In this document: positions 1 to 14,727 of the stretch, piece by piece
Position numbering within the stretch: the stretch's first letter is position 1
How the letters are laid out: each line of letters begins with the position of its first letter
Source: Paracentrotus lividus
Taxonomy: Eukaryota > Echinodermata > Echinoidea > Camarodonta > Echinidae
Direction of reading: 5' to 3'
Assembly (NCBI GenBank): GCA_940671915.1
Contig: CALNVZ010000174.1
Coordinates: forward strand, 79,321,250-79,385,249
DNA: 64,000 bases
Notes under the pieces: model-generated
What the model saw: the letters and a program-made list of their open reading frames with translations, nothing else
What the model was told of the DNA's origin: nothing
Databases searched by the model: none
Made by a program: the position numbers and the translations under genes

Positions 1-1321
1 AATGCATTGACTGTTCAACACTTTTAACCTGCCAATACAATGAATACTATCAATGAATAAACAATTTTGTGCCCATAAATTAGAGATAAATAAAGCTTCC
101 CCACAACCTCCCATCCCCCCCCCCCCAAAAAAAAGGGGGGAAAATGTATTGCACAATGTTATGTTTCCAAACGACTTTGTGTCTATTATAAAACTTTTTT
201 GAGTTTCAGATCTCAATTTCTCAATAATGTTCTTTTTAGTTTCTTTTTCCTATTTTCATCTTCCAGTCTCTCTCCCATTATATTATATTCATTCGTTATC
301 TCTTTCTCCTCTCTTCCCCTTTCTCTCTCTCTCTCTCTCTCTCTTCTGTCTGTTTCTTGTTACTGTTTTTTTTTTCATTCTCTTTTTACCTCTCTTTCCT
401 TTTTGTCTACCCAGTACTCCCTATCTGTGTTTCTCTTCCGTTTCCCTTATTCTTTCCCGTGGTCCAAGGCTTTTGGTTTACCTATTCCTAGGTACATCGT
501 AATATTTTTTTTTTTTCTTAACCAAAATATGAAGGTTTGTTTCTTAAATTACATAAATACCACTTGACGAAAATCTTTCTAAACATATTTCATGGCATGA
601 TAGAGTACTACTAATAATAGTTACATTTATGTATCAGTTTATACATGTATCCTACTCGGTGTTTATAAGGGCTTTTAATGTTAACTAACTATTACCAGGC
701 TTAGTGAGGCGACTCTGAAAGGCGCTCGCAGCATTCAAGTATTATTGATAATATAACATCATATAATATAGCTAATTCCCAAATGAAATAAAGATTAAGA
801 GACCACAGTTATATTTAATTACATGTCGATTGATTATCCCATTATCTCTTCTCCGACATAATAGGAAGATTTTATATCATTACAATTTTTTTAAAATTTT
901 AATCGAGGAGGAAAAAAATCGATGCATTTAAAGATATTGATTAAAAAATGAAAAGAATAGTAATAAACCATAATTCAAAAAAAAAACTTCCCGAGATAGA
1001 TTAGACGCGTTTGGACGACCAGAGAACGACGAGGGAACGAATAGAGAACGACAAGGGAACGAACATCTAACGCGCATAACGTTCACACTGCTAATGCCCA
1101 GCGCATACAGAACCTATTGATAAGTGCGTTGTCACGCGCTAGAACACGCTCAAAACTGTGAACGTGTAATAAATTATGAATTTATCTCAGCGTACATTTG
1201 CGTTCAGACAACGATTAATTGCGTATGGTTAACGAGTAGCAACGTTTTCGAACGTACACACCAAATTCCAAGAACGCTGGTCAAACGTTAGCTCAACACG
1301 CCGTAGTGTGAGGGCACCTTT
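1..1321. other. Upstream non-coding region of paralog A
   Basis: No gene is visible here. Positions about 200-460 are pyrimidine-rich low-complexity DNA with a CT run near 321-346, and short homopolymer runs lie near 115-140. Positions about 1010-1070 hold short iterated 'agagaacgac/agggaacgaa' words. Long open frames here are products of the CT-rich composition. No TATA box or clear promoter motif was recognised. Confidence 0.6.
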
Positions 1322-1381
1322 ACCGGATACGGGGACGCAAAGAGGGAATGTGTTTGTTGGTAGCGCAAAGGGCGACCCGGC
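1322..1381 (+). pseudogene. Stray exon 5 fragment of the peptidase gene
   Basis: About 60 bases (from 'ttaccggatacgggg' to 'gacccggc') match, as far as I can read without a mismatch, the interior of exon 5 of paralog A at about 6751-6811. The fragment lacks both exon ends and splice sites and sits about 170 bases upstream of the start codon of the same gene. It cannot be an exon. The near-perfect match implies a recent copying event, or capture by the repeat that follows it at 1385-1480. Confidence 0.85.
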
Positions 1382-1384
1382 GTA

Positions 1385-1480
1385 TCGGACCCATGCGTAA
1401 ACATAATAGAGCCGCTTTTGTCCCCAGACAATTGGGCTCGAGAAATGCATTCAATTCGGATATCTTGGATCCGCGCCTGC
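1385..1480. repeat. Dispersed repeat shared with 25740-25841
   Basis: The stretch from 'catgcgtaaacataatagag' to 'cttggatccgcgcctg' recurs with few differences at 25746-25841. Its right end reads, in reverse, CAGGCGCGGATCC, which resembles termini of hAT-like or similar TIR elements. Both copies lie near a first exon of a peptidase paralog. Confidence 0.7.
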
Positions 1481-1551
1481 AAGTACCTTGAATAATTCTT
1501 TATTCTGAATAAATCTGGTGGTTGCAGCAATTAGAATTATTATTCTTGAAA

Positions 1552-1754
1552 ATGAAGCAATCCAAATCGCGTCTCGTCTATATTGGGTTTGTGCTTATCG
1601 GAGCTATTCTCTTCGCGGTGGGAATCCTGATTGGCTTTTATGGAATCCCTGACAAGCCGTGTTCATCCACCTCCGCGACGCCGTATGAAGATGAATCCAT
1701 CAGTGCCCTGATGATCAATGAATGCAAGGCAGAGAATATCGAAGAAAATCTTAA
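1552..1754 (+). CDS. NAALAD2-like: Paralog A exon 1: cytoplasmic tail and membrane anchor
   Basis: Encodes a short basic tail (MKQSKSR) followed by a hydrophobic segment at about residues 9-30 and the family signature 'GIPDKPC', then '[11 protein letters not shown]'. This predicts a type II membrane protein. The exon ends in phase 2 at a perfect GTAAGT donor. Start chosen by alignment with the two downstream first exons, which also begin MK. Confidence 0.93.
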
Positions 1755-3168
1755 GTAAGTTGCATTAAAAACTGTTTTGGAGTAGTTTGGGCATTATTTT
1801 AAAACTTGATGTATAGTGTTTCAAACGTTCAGGCTATTAAATAATCATTCAAAAATATATGCATTTCCTACTCAATAGCAGTGTAATACTTTTGACCCCT
1901 AATTAAAAAGGCAAGTGATTAAATTTAAAAGGGTCAGTATGTTTTTATCATGTTTATTGACAAACTTAAAAATAGTGAACCAGCGTCATGTCATTTTTTT
2001 TAATGGGAGAAACATTTTTCAACGTGCTTATTTATTCAATTCATGAAGTTGGCCTTGTGGTATGTGGCACATACGTCGAATTATTTAACATTTTGCATCC
2101 TACGGGTGAGGTGACTCAACGACTATCAATTATGATTCAGTTTTATATTTCACTTCCACAAAAATCATTACAATATTTCATTAAAACAAAAGAAATGGTA
2201 CATCATAATCATATGATATAACATTTTAATAATACCATTTACAAATTATTAGGCTTGGTCGATGTTGGAGTTATATGTGACTATACAGTGCGTATCAATA
2301 AAAACGGGACAGTTTTGAAAAGTCTGTCAAAATTTTGTTTCAAATCATGATGTCTATATTTTTATGTTAACAGATGCTCTGAAGTCTTATCTTTCAAATG
2401 CAATTTTAAAAAATGAGTTTCGTTCATGCTTGAGTACACACAGAACATTTTTGTCGGGGGCTCAAAAAACGGCTTGCGCATAAATGGAAAAAATGAGAAT
2501 TACGATAATCAGACTTTTTGCTAATCAGCAGTCTTCTTCTAATTTTTTTCTTTATCTTTGCCTTTTTTTTCGAATTATGATTTGAAATTCATTTACAAAG
2601 CTATATATTTACTTTAATTGTTTTGTTTTTGTTTTCATTTTAATATGTTATCTTTTTAAAATAAATACTCCTTTAAACTTTTGTTTGTCAACCCATCATA
2701 AGAAAGGGGATTTTGGTTGGTTGTTTAATTGATTGTTTATTGATTGATTGATTGATTGCTTTGTTTGTTTGTTTCGGTCATGCTTGAGCGAACATGGAAA
2801 GTTTTTGTCGGAGGTAAAAAAAAAAAAAAAAAAAACTTTGGTGAAATTCAAAGGGTATTATTTATTCTGAATCATTATTCTGAATCAGGTATTCCCATTG
2901 ATTGTTTCACTGGTCAATGAATATGTTAGTCTTTTGAGTCGATTTCCTATGATTCTTCCAGTGATTTAATCAATCATTTGAACAATCAATCAAAAAGTAA
3001 TTGATCAATCGATCAATCATTCAAAGAAACAAATGAATTAATCAAACGATCAATCATTCAAAATGGTCAATCTATCAATCCTTCATTCAGTCAATCGATC
3101 AATTAATAAATCAATTCTTCAATCAAACAATCAATCAAAAAAACGAACAAACCAAATCCCCTTGTCTT

Positions 3169-3207
<39 letters not shown>

Positions 3208-6200
3208 TTTTTTTTTTTAGTTTGAAGGAAAATTCAATGCCAAAAGATAAACTGTTAACATGTGAAAAAAACAAAACAAAACAAAAACAATTCAATTAAA
3301 TAAATAGCTTTGTTGAATTTTGATGGCATTATTCGAAAATAATGGAAAAAGATAATGAAAGGGCTCGTTTATTTCATTTTTTTCCATTTTGTGCGCAGGC
3401 CTTTTTTTGAGCCCCCGACAAAAACGTTCTGTGTGCGCTCAAGCATGAACGAAACTTAATATTTTAAATGGCATTTGAAAGATAAGACTTCATAGCATCT
3501 ATTAACATCAAAATATAGACATAATAATATGAAACGAAATTTTGACAGAGTTTTCAAAATTGTCCCGTTTTTATTGATACACCCTGTATTATGGCCCTTT
3601 TAGCCACAAATATTTGGCGTTTAAAAATATTTTCATGTGCTAGGCAATTAAGCAGCCGGCCTCATTTGGCGGGAACACCGGCTGAGAAGGAGAATGCTGA
3701 GATGCTAGTCGACCTCTGGACCGATTACGGATTCGATTCAGTTCGGTTAATCCCATATGATGTTCTCTTAGCTTATCCTAATCCGGATAATCCCAATAAG
3801 GTGAGCTCGAACCTCGTGAATCCCTGGAAAGTGCGCCAAAATTCAATCGTAATTATTATTTCGCTCCCCTTCCGGCTCTCTCTCTCTCTCTCTCTCTCCC
3901 TGTGTTTCACACACACACACACAGACCCACACACCCTCACACACACACATACCTACACCCACACCCTCCCCATGAACCCCTAACACATCATACATCACAA
4001 CCATAATATATACACACATATCAACACACCCACCCTCCCCATGCACCCCTCCAACATTGTCATACGCACACACACACTCACACACACCCCTCCACACCCA
4101 AGACGCACACACACTCCCACCCAACCTCCCCCCAGCACCCTCGCAAAACCCTCCAATACGCTCATCCCCATACACACCCCTCATGCATTCTACCCATACG
4201 CTCTCTCTCTCTCACACACACACACAACACACACACGCTTACATACACACACACACACACACACATACACACAAACATCACCTCGTTTTTATTGTGCATA
4301 GTTAATTTAAATTGATAATTTCTCATACCTCTACTCACCGATAACTCTTTCTTTTTTTTCATTTAAGTTTCTATTAAAAATATTATTCGCAATTAACAAA
4401 TACAATTGCATGAAATAATAAGATAATCATTTTTTCTTTTAATATTATTCGCAATTAACAAATACAATTGCATGAAATAATAAGATAATCATTGTTTCTT
4501 TTAATATTCATTTTATAGGTAATGATCACCGACAATGGAGAGGTGAATTTTACGACAGCTTTACACGAAGAGATTTTACGACCTGAAGACGATGACCCGG
4601 ATGTAGTTCCACCATTTAATGCTTACTCAGCTCAGGGAGAACCAGAGGTACTATAGTAGGTTTATTGATATCTATTTAATAACATCTTTGCCACTAAGAA
4701 GTTATGAGCTTTTCCCATTACATTCGCCGCACATACTCGTTGAAAATCTTTGAATTTGAAATGTTAAAACACAAAATATATTTAATACATGTCATTCATG
4801 TACTAAGGCCAAATTACAAAGGAACACACGTTGTTCTGACTTTTTGATATGGCAAAAATATTCTTCATAACTTACACTTTTGATATAACATGAAACAAAA
4901 TTAATTTAAAACTGAATGAATATTAGTATCCAAAATTAATCTTGGAAAAAAAATGTAACAATCGTCATTTGTACCCTGCCACGTGTGTTAGGTTTGATAC
5001 TCCCGGCAATACAATGTACACGCATAGGACGAAATTATTGTCAATTATCTAATAAATTCATAAAGTTATAAGAACTGAAATATTCATAATATATTGGTGG
5101 ACAAAACATTTATGTTCTTAAACCGATAATAAATCTAATTTAGTTCAATTCAGACACAATTCAACTTTAAGACAAATTTCATTCTCCTCTACAGTCATTT
5201 TTTTTCATTAAAGATTAGTTTTAATTCGGATTTTTCTTTTACCCAGGGGCCTCTGGTATATGTAAATCATGGGACATCAGATGATTTTGAATGGCTATCG
5301 AAGAACAGACAAGACGTCACGATTAACGGATCGATTGTTATCGTAAAGTATGGAAAGGGATTCCGTGGCCATAAAGTAAGTTGACTATAATTAATATAAC
5401 AAAATTAAGTCGATTGTTTTTGCTTTTGCCTTTCAATTAGAGCAGGTGTTTTGGGGCTTTATTTGGGCTCTTTCTCCCGTTTTGCAATTTTTGGACATTT
5501 TTCCTTTAGTTTCATAATTGTGTCTGTTTTGTTTTCTCATTTTTTAATATATGTGTATGTATGTATATAGTATATATTTTTTTTTTTTTTTTTTTGTGCG
5601 GGAGAACGGTTATAAGATGAATACTCTACAAACTATAGTTCGCATGTAATTATAAATGATATGGTTAAGTTTTCAAAAGAGATTGAGCTCCATATTTCTA
5701 CTTTTTTGCAGGTGTCGAGAAACAAAATATTTACTTAAAGTAAGCTAACACCAACCGTATTTGTATTCTACGTTTATGAGTTAATAATCAGGCAAATACA
5801 GGCTCTTAACAGATAATGGACAACCTATCAGGTGCCCACTGACCTATGTTATACCATAAATACGTTAAAACCTGCAAGTCACACCTCTAGTCCGAAACCA
5901 ACTCATCCTCCAACCTGTTATCGGATGTTTCGGTCTGTATGGCATGTATGGTGTTGGGTTTGGGGTCGGACTCACCGGTGTAACTGAGATATTTGATTTT
6001 ACAGTAAAAACAAAACAAAACAAATATCAGAATGGTTTATACAATTGTAACATGTATTATGTGCTGCTGTTAATCAATTGCCTTAATCGATTTTGCTTTA
6101 ATCATTAACTTCCATTCTCTTTATTCTAACCTGTCTCATTTCCTTCAGACTCGAATCCCGGGGGGCATTTCATCAAAGGACTTGTCGGACATTTTATCCG

Positions 6201-9200
6201 ACAAATTTGCTCTCAGCCAATCAGATGCAAGCATTTCAGTAGCTTATAACAAGTTTGTCGATAAAACGTCCGACAAGTCCTTTCATGAAACGCCCCCCCC
6301 CCCCCCGGAGAGGGTCGCAATATAGGAGGAGGGCTTTAAATTTATTTGGGGCCTTTGTACCCATCCAAAATACACTGTGTACAAATTACAAGGCCGACCC
6401 GAGTAATAGGACCCACCCCGTTGATGTAATTTAAGTGAAATTCATGTTTTAATCCCCCCCCCCCACACCAACTTGAAACACTGAATGTGCCACTGCCCTC
6501 TACGTTTACTTGTGAAATTATTAATTACTTAATCGATACTATTGGTTTAAATTTCTAAACATTTTCCAAGTGCATCACTATGTGTTACCCCCTTCCCCAT
6601 TATCTCTCGTTCTCTCTTTATCTCTCTAACTTTTGTTCAGGTATTAAATGCTCAGAAAGCAGGTGCCTTAGGGGTTATCATCTATTCGGATCCCGCCGAT
6701 TATGCTAGGGAATCTGATGATGATTCGGTTTATCCGAATGACTGGTGGTTACCGGATACGGGGACGCAAAGAGGGAATGTGTTTGTTGGTAGCGCAAAGG
6801 GCGACCCGGCTACTCCCGGATATCCATCAAAACGTAAGTAATAACCGTTAACGGATCTTTGAATAACCTCTTTAATATAGGTTATGACGTGCATAATGAT
6901 TATGCTAACTTTTCAAAATGGAAACAAAAGAATGACGAAAAAATGACGTCAGCAAGGAAGGGGCTTCGATTTAGATAGGTAATACTGTTATCTCCTTAAC
7001 CCATTCATATCGCATATCAAATTTTGTGAGATTCTAGTGATTAATTCTGATATTTCAGCAATTTCAAATTCATATTTCTGATATGAAAAGGTGTTTTTTT
7101 TTTTTTCTTTCTCTACCACTATACTTCAATTCATAATCCAGCATATATGTATCGGTTGAAAGACTCTGAAACCACCCTTCCAACTATACCGGTTCATCCG
7201 ATCGGATACGGTGATGCACAACGTCTGTTAAGGTAACTTTTTAAAAGCACTTCTACATTGTTAGTGCTGTAAACATTCCTGAACATAAACGATATACGGT
7301 ATATATATTTGTCTTGTAAATTAAAGGGTATGATAAGGTAATGATGATCATTAGAAGGCAAAGGACCTTTCAAGGAATGTCTTCCTAGAAAGTACATTGT
7401 ATTAAAAAAGATTTAATAATTCCTTTCACTCCTATCCCACTCGCAGATCCGGAGACTTTCACCTTGTAAAACCCAAATTATCTATAACCCACAAGTCAGT
7501 TCGACATTTTGGTCCAGACATCTGGAATAATCTCCCTGACAATATAAAATCATGTTCTACACTCTACTCCTTGGAAGCTACTTTCTAACGAAGTATAATC
7601 AATTCATATACTTTCCTTGCCCTAAATTGATATGTAAATTCCTCACTGTTTGCTCTACCATTTTCCCCCATAACCTGCCTTCTGCTGTACTGCATCTGCA
7701 ACTGCAATTGCACTGCACCCGCTTAATCACTGATTAAGAAAGTCATGTCATGTAATGCCCCCTTGAGGCCGCCATCAACTCCGAGCGTAACAACTCACGA
7801 TGGCGGTCTCCTGCGTTTTATGATTATCTCATAATTTCAAGGAATGGTTTATTCCGTATTCTATACCTTGTAATATTTATATAATGTTACTATTGTAAAT
7901 TATTTTATGTTTGGTATGGTATGGTATGGTTTTATTTTCCGTATAAAAATCAAACATGATACATGATACAGAGTAATAATATGACATAACATAGATACGG
8001 AGGGAACACTCTATTCAGAACCATTAATACAATGGCTCTGTTCTTCCTAGAGGTGTTTATTCAATATTATCATGTAAATGTATTTACTTTGTATTTGATA
8101 AAAAGCGATATAAAATCAAATCAATCAAAATCCCCTTTACCTCTTCAAGATCAAGGATAGTAAGGATGTAGGTTGAAAGATAATGAAAGAGATCAAATCC
8201 CAATGAGACAAATCAAAATCCCGAACGTTGTGGTCCACATGTCGGTGACATATCCACTATAACACGATTATTTTAGACAATTAGTTCGTTGATAACGATC
8301 AGTTGACACATTTTGCCTTTCTTTTTCAAATTCTATATTGGCGGCTGCAGTGAACTTGGTGGTGATGAGGTACATGATGCTTGGAAGGGAGGCCTTAATA
8401 TCACATACCGGTACGGACCAGGCTTCAACAATCCTCAGAGGTGAGTAGGAAGGGAGGTCTTATCACATGCCGGTACGGACCAGGCTTCACCAATCCTCGG
8501 AGGTGAGTATGAAGGGAGGTCACATACCGGTACGGACCGGGCTTCCCCGATCCTCAGAGGTGAGTATGAAGGGAGGTCACATATCGGTATGGACCGGGCT
8601 TCACCGATCCTGAGAGGTGAGTATACCGGTTCGGACCGGGCTTCACTAATCCTCGGAGGTAAATAGGAAGGGAGGTCTTAATATCACATACCGATACGGA
8701 CCAGGCTTCAACAATCCCCAGAGGTGAGTATGAAGGGAGGTGACATACCAGTACGGACCAGGCTTCACCGATCCTCAGAGGTGAGTATACCGGTACGGAC
8801 CGGGCTTCCCCGATCCTCAGAGGTGAGTATGAAGGGAGGTCACATACCGGTACGGACCAGGTTTCAACAATCCTCAGAGGTGAGTATGAAGGAAGGTCAC
8901 ATACCGGTACGGACCAGGCTTCACCGATCCTCAGAGGTGAGTATGAAGGGAGGTCTTAATATTGTATTGTATTGTATTGTATTTATGTATTACCAATGTT
9001 GCAAAAAATATAAATAAAATATAAATATGCATTTGGTAAATGGAGCCAACAAATAGCTAAAGCTAGTCTAGGTATCACAAACCGCTATGGACCAGGCTTC
9101 ACCAATCCTCAGATTTGGGTGTAAAATCAATCAATCTTACATAGGCCTACATTATTTTGACATGACTGTATAGTTGATATTCACATCGAGCTCGTAGTAA

Positions 9201-12200
9201 TCTGTATCATCATATCAGAACAATATGTAGGTATCAGCCATGAAATACTATCTACCAAGTCGGTTAAACTGCCGAGACCTAGTACGAATCGTTTAATCCT
9301 TCAATCCTTACCCCTGTCATGCATGTAGTTGGGGAGACCGGGGTTAATTGTAACACGGGGCAATTGTAACAGAGGCTCCATAGCAGAAACACGCTACAAA
9401 CTTAACCTGTGTACAGAGCATGCGCATTTCATCGCTCCACATGCTGTTTGAGTGTTTGCAGATTTAACGGTGCGTAAAACCTTCTACAGCAAAAATATCG
9501 GGGTTTTTTTAAGCAGGAAAGTAATATTTTACATTACCCATTGTTTTTCTTCTGGACAAATATGTGGTTGAGCTACGGCTGTCATTTTTATATATTTAGA
9601 AACTATGTTCTTAGGCCGTATTTTGCCAACGTTTCAACGATGAATACCCAAGCTAAGATGGAAAAACAATCTCTCCAAATAATTATGGTCACCCCTCACA
9701 GGGGCAATTGTAACAAGCTGTTACAATTGTCCAAAAGGGACTGTTAGAATTGCCCCGGAATTTGTTTGCTTCCTGTAAGCATAACAAAAACATAATCAGA
9801 AACCTCTGAACCATGCATGGAGCTAGCCTGATTAGACACAATACTTTACGGGCGCATTATGGACAAACAATAGCGCATATAGCAAGTAAATCTATATAAT
9901 AAAGAAAATATATATAGAAAATATAATATAAATGAGTCAAGCACTGTCATGTTTTATTATAATTGGTTCATGTGGTTTAATGTTGTTTAAATCTTGGATA
10001 TGTCAAGTGCATGGCTTTGATAAAGAAAAACAAAATGTTACAATTTCATGTGTTACAGTTGCCCCGGGTTCAGGGGCAATTTTAACACTCGACCTCTTGT
10101 TTTGATGGCTTCAAAATACATTGTTGTACATAACCCAAACCTATTCATATCTCAAGCTAACATATGTATATTTCATTTTATTTAGTTTTAAGCAAGTATT
10201 TAGCTTTAATAGAGTTGATAAGTCAAATTTTGAAAAAAAGTGTTACAATTGTCCCCGGTCTCCCCTTCAGTAAAAATACATGTAGTAAGCTCATTCTTCT
10301 TTATAGTAATAAATTCATGAAAATGTGTCTCTAATTGTCTATATCTGTATGCTTAAAATTTTATATTGATATCTACCTAGAAAGGTGAAGATGAGCATAC
10401 ATACTTCAAGGGAAACTCGGACCATTTATAATGTTGTTGGTGTCATTGATGGATCTATTGAACCAGGTGAATAGGTTTATTATTTTTCTCAAAAAATAAT
10501 AATCATTCGAATATTATGTTTGCAATTTAAAAAAAGACATAAATATATAACCATTGTTAATAAACAAATAGAACAATTGCATTTCATGTCGCTCATTTCT
10601 GATAATTCACATTCCAATTATTTAACATTTTTTTGTAAAAAATCAAGGTTTGATCATACATGTAGGCCTATAAGTATGTATGATTTTTTAAAAAAATATT
10701 TAAAAAAAATAAAAAAAGCTGAACTGTACTTAATATTATTCCCATTGATCAACCGTACTAGGGTACATGCAGGTAATATGGGCCACCTGAAGCAAATCAT
10801 GTCGTGACCGTCGACCGGTGACCGGTGACCGGTGTGAGCACCATAATGTTGTTCATATGAACTGTATACGGAAATATATCGTCGTGAGAGCATCTGATGC
10901 CGAAATTTCTCTGAGAAAATTGCTGAAAACCAACAAGGTAGGTAAAATTTACGGCATTTTTTTACCCTGATGTAAAATTTGATATTTCAAAGAATGTGAT
11001 GGTGAAAGAGTGTTTGAGGGGGTAACCTCAATTGTTTTGTATATTTAGTAAGCTTATAGTTTCATTTTGATCATACTAGCGTGTACAGGTCAATTTGTTT
11101 TAGTGAAGGGGTGCAATGTGGCATTGAATGCTTGCCTGACACAGCAACATTAGTGCAGGTAATATGGGACATCCAAAATGGCGGAAATGATTCTGGTACT
11201 TAGTATTGGGATGAGGCATCAATCTCTTTGCTACGATTTTTGGGGGTATATTCACAGTATATAATTAATATAAATAACTTATTGTAGGCCTATATTTACT
11301 TGTATAATGAAAATAATATTTAAATCATATCTAAAAAAGAAATAATATACAAAATACATAACAATGAAATATATAGTCAAAGGATTTACTGAAGGGTCTT
11401 ATAATTTCAAATTATATCTTAAAGTTAATGATTTTCAACATTTTAAGCAAATTCCAGACATGGTAGAGTCATTGTAGTTTTTTAAACATACATTAAATAC
11501 ATGTGCCCATATTACCTGCACATGCAGGTAATATGGGCACTTTGGTAATGACGTCAACATTTGAATATTGCAGACAGGGGGGTTGGTGATAATTGTTTTT
11601 CTTCACAATAAAAGTTAGAGCAGTAGTTATTGATTCATATAAACAAAGATTAGACTGTGTGTCATTTCGTAATTTTATGCAAATTAGGCAAATGAGCTTA
11701 GGGGGCCCATATTACCTGCATGTACCCTTTATCACACAAAAAAACCATATAATTATCATCGGTAAATAATAATTGAACAACTTTATTCTAATTTATACTA
11801 TCCTCTAGATCGGTACGTGTTGCTTGGCAACCATCGGGATGCCTGGGTTTATGGTGCTGTAGATCCATCTAGTGGTACAGCGGTTCTTATGGAGAGCGCA
11901 AGAGTCTATTCGGAGATGCTTAAGAAAGGTTAGAATGCAAATAAGTTTGACGTTATATCTCTGACTTTTTCAATTTGTGACAGGCACCTCTTTGGAAAAG
12001 TTTGCATTCATGATAATTATTTTAAATACAAAGTAATGATCAAGACAATCTGCGATTTAATTCACCAAAGGCAAATATATCTTACCTGTGTTCTTTGTCA
12101 TTCCATGGTACAGGTTGGCGGCCACGTAGATCTGTCATGTTTTGTAGCTGGGGTGCTGAAGAATATGGTTTGCTAGGATCTACCGAGTTTGTTGAGGTAA

Positions 12201-12814
12201 AACATTATTTACCAATCATCTTTATATCAACACTGTTTTTCTCTCAAACCATCGATTCATCAATCCAAGTCAATCAAAAAACAAAAAAAAATCAAAAATC
12301 AAAAAAGAATGAAAATTACATATTCAAAATTATTCTATAAGTTAAATACTGATATCGAAAACACACATCTTAGAAAAGTATCATAATAGCATTTGTCGAT
12401 GTCTATTAACAAGAAAATTAATCACAATTAGATCCTCAGACCCATATTTAAATTTTATATTACAGTACATTAAACGCTTACATGCTGTCCTGTAATGAAA
12501 TTGGTAGATTAATTATTTCAATAAATGACAGTCATATATTCCACTACAGCAGAGTACCTTTACTGTAACACCTTCTCGTTTGACTTCAATCTGTTGTGTC
12601 GCTATCAAACAAAATGATTTTTTTAGGAATATCAGAGGATACTAAGTGAGAGAGCTGTAGCCTACATCAATGTAGACAGTGCTGTGGTTGGTAACTATTC
12701 CTTTGTTGCCAAGGCAACGCCTCTCCTGCAACAAGCTATCATGGATGCAACAAAAAGGGTAAGTTCTGTCTGAGAGAGAGTCGTGGTGATACATGTAGAG
12801 TGTCTGATTTGTTT

Positions 12815-12849
<35 letters not shown>

Positions 12850-14694
12850 TCGGTCGTGTTCGCCCCCTTTTCTTATACCCCCGTCACACTGAGCTCGTTC
12901 CTACTACGTCCTTGCAAATTTTGCCGAACGGGCATAGTCTGTGTGTAAACTGAGTGGACGTAGTAAATACTTCTTACGATCTGTTTACGAACTTCATGGA
13001 CTAGCTCGGTTGGATTTTCAAAAAAGTGTTTTAAAAAAATCGGGCTCCCATCTCGTCTTAAAATTTAACGGGGTGGCAACGTACCTGAAACGAGATGGAA
13101 CGTACTACAAACGAAATGGCCGTACTTAAATCGTTCTAAAGATGTGCTAGGACGTCTTACAAACGAGCATTGTTATTTCATTATCAGCTTGAAGTTTACG
13201 AAAGACGGCTATAGGGTCTGGCAAAAACGGGCTAGGGTTTTTTTTTATGTAGAAACGGGCACGTATTTGCGTTTCAACAATTTCTAGTCCACGGATATAT
13301 ATGACGAAGTTAGAACCGAGATGAACTTTCTGTGAGGCCGATTTGGTCGGACGAGTAAGAACAAGTAAGAAAGGATTAACGCGATTAAAAAAAACTAACC
13401 CAGATACTAGTTAAGTCGGTGACGAAACGCATTGGACACGAGTTGGACTTGATTAAACGCGGTTGGCATATCTAACTTGGGAACGGATTCGGATTGTTTC
13501 AGACGGGGCTTGTTTCGTGAAACGGTCATTCACACTGAATTTTAACTAGATACAAAACGACTTGATGCAGACTAGGCAGACGACTGGTGATGACTGTATT
13601 TGAGACTGTATTTACGAACGTTGTTCATCTCTAATTCCAATGAAATTAAGGTCAAAGATTAGCTTCTTTTTCGGATCCAATTGCCCGTTTTTCGTATTTT
13701 TCTTAAACTGTTGTGAGATTTTTCTGTAATTGTTAACTATTAATGTGTGGCAATTAAACAGCTTGATCTATTTCGCTTATACTGCAATCACACTGAAAAT
13801 CATTTTTCTACCAATGTTATTTGAAATTATTGGCAAAACGGTCTAATCTATGTCACACAGCGGAGTGACTGTACTTGAGATCCTATTTTCAATCTGCTCA
13901 GGACTTTATAGCACGGGCTTGGATAGCAATACGTTTGAATTTTTAAACAGAACGGCATGTCATAATTCCCGTCACACTGAGCTAGTTCTCGCTGAGTTCT
14001 AGGTAGTTCTTGGTGAACGGGCTCAATCTGTTTACACATGGACCGAACGTAGTACAGACCTTTTAGAATCTAGTACAGACCGTTTACAATCTGTTTACGA
14101 ACTTGGCGAACGGGCCTGAACGGAGAGAACGGAAAGGTATTCCGATATTTTTGAACATGTTAAAAAAATCGTACTGGCTTTCAGTTCTAAAATTAAACGT
14201 AGTGACAGCGTTCCTTAAACGGGTAGGACTTACTCTGAACGGGAAGGACGTACTACGAACATGGTACCTAACTTTTATCATGATGCGCATAGGCACTTTT
14301 AGTGACGGTTTGGACGTGCTACGAACGGTATAGAGTGAACGAGCCGTTTACTCGGTCTGAACTGGATAACAACGTATTGCGGACGCGATAAAGACGGAAT
14401 TGACGTAACGAGAACTATTTATGAACTGCCTAGTATCGTATTCAAGAAATTATTTTTATTAGTTATAAGTTCCAACCCGACCAAAGCCCGTTCAGCAATT
14501 TTGTTAAGAACGGGCAAGAACGTTATAGAACGTTATGGAACGACCTCAGTGTGACGGCCCCCTTATCTTTGTCTTGTATTATATATTTTCATTTTTCTCT
14601 CCTCTCTATTTTGAACCTTTCTTTAAATTGTCAAAAAAATTCTTCCTTCTCTCTTTCTCTCTCTTCCAATATCTCTCTCTCTCTCTCTCTCTGT

Positions 14695-14727
<33 letters not shown>

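Noticed and set aside
199-567. 122-codon frame near the window start
   Set aside because: Ser/Phe/Leu-rich translation of a CT-rich tract.
1522-1551. Extending exon 1 of paralog A upstream by ten codons
   Set aside because: The apparent upstream start is TTG; the ATG at 1552 aligns with the other first exons.
8724-9017. 97-codon frame across the exon 7 minisatellite
   Set aside because: It is a different frame from the exon, arises because the unit length is a multiple of three, and has no start or splice context.
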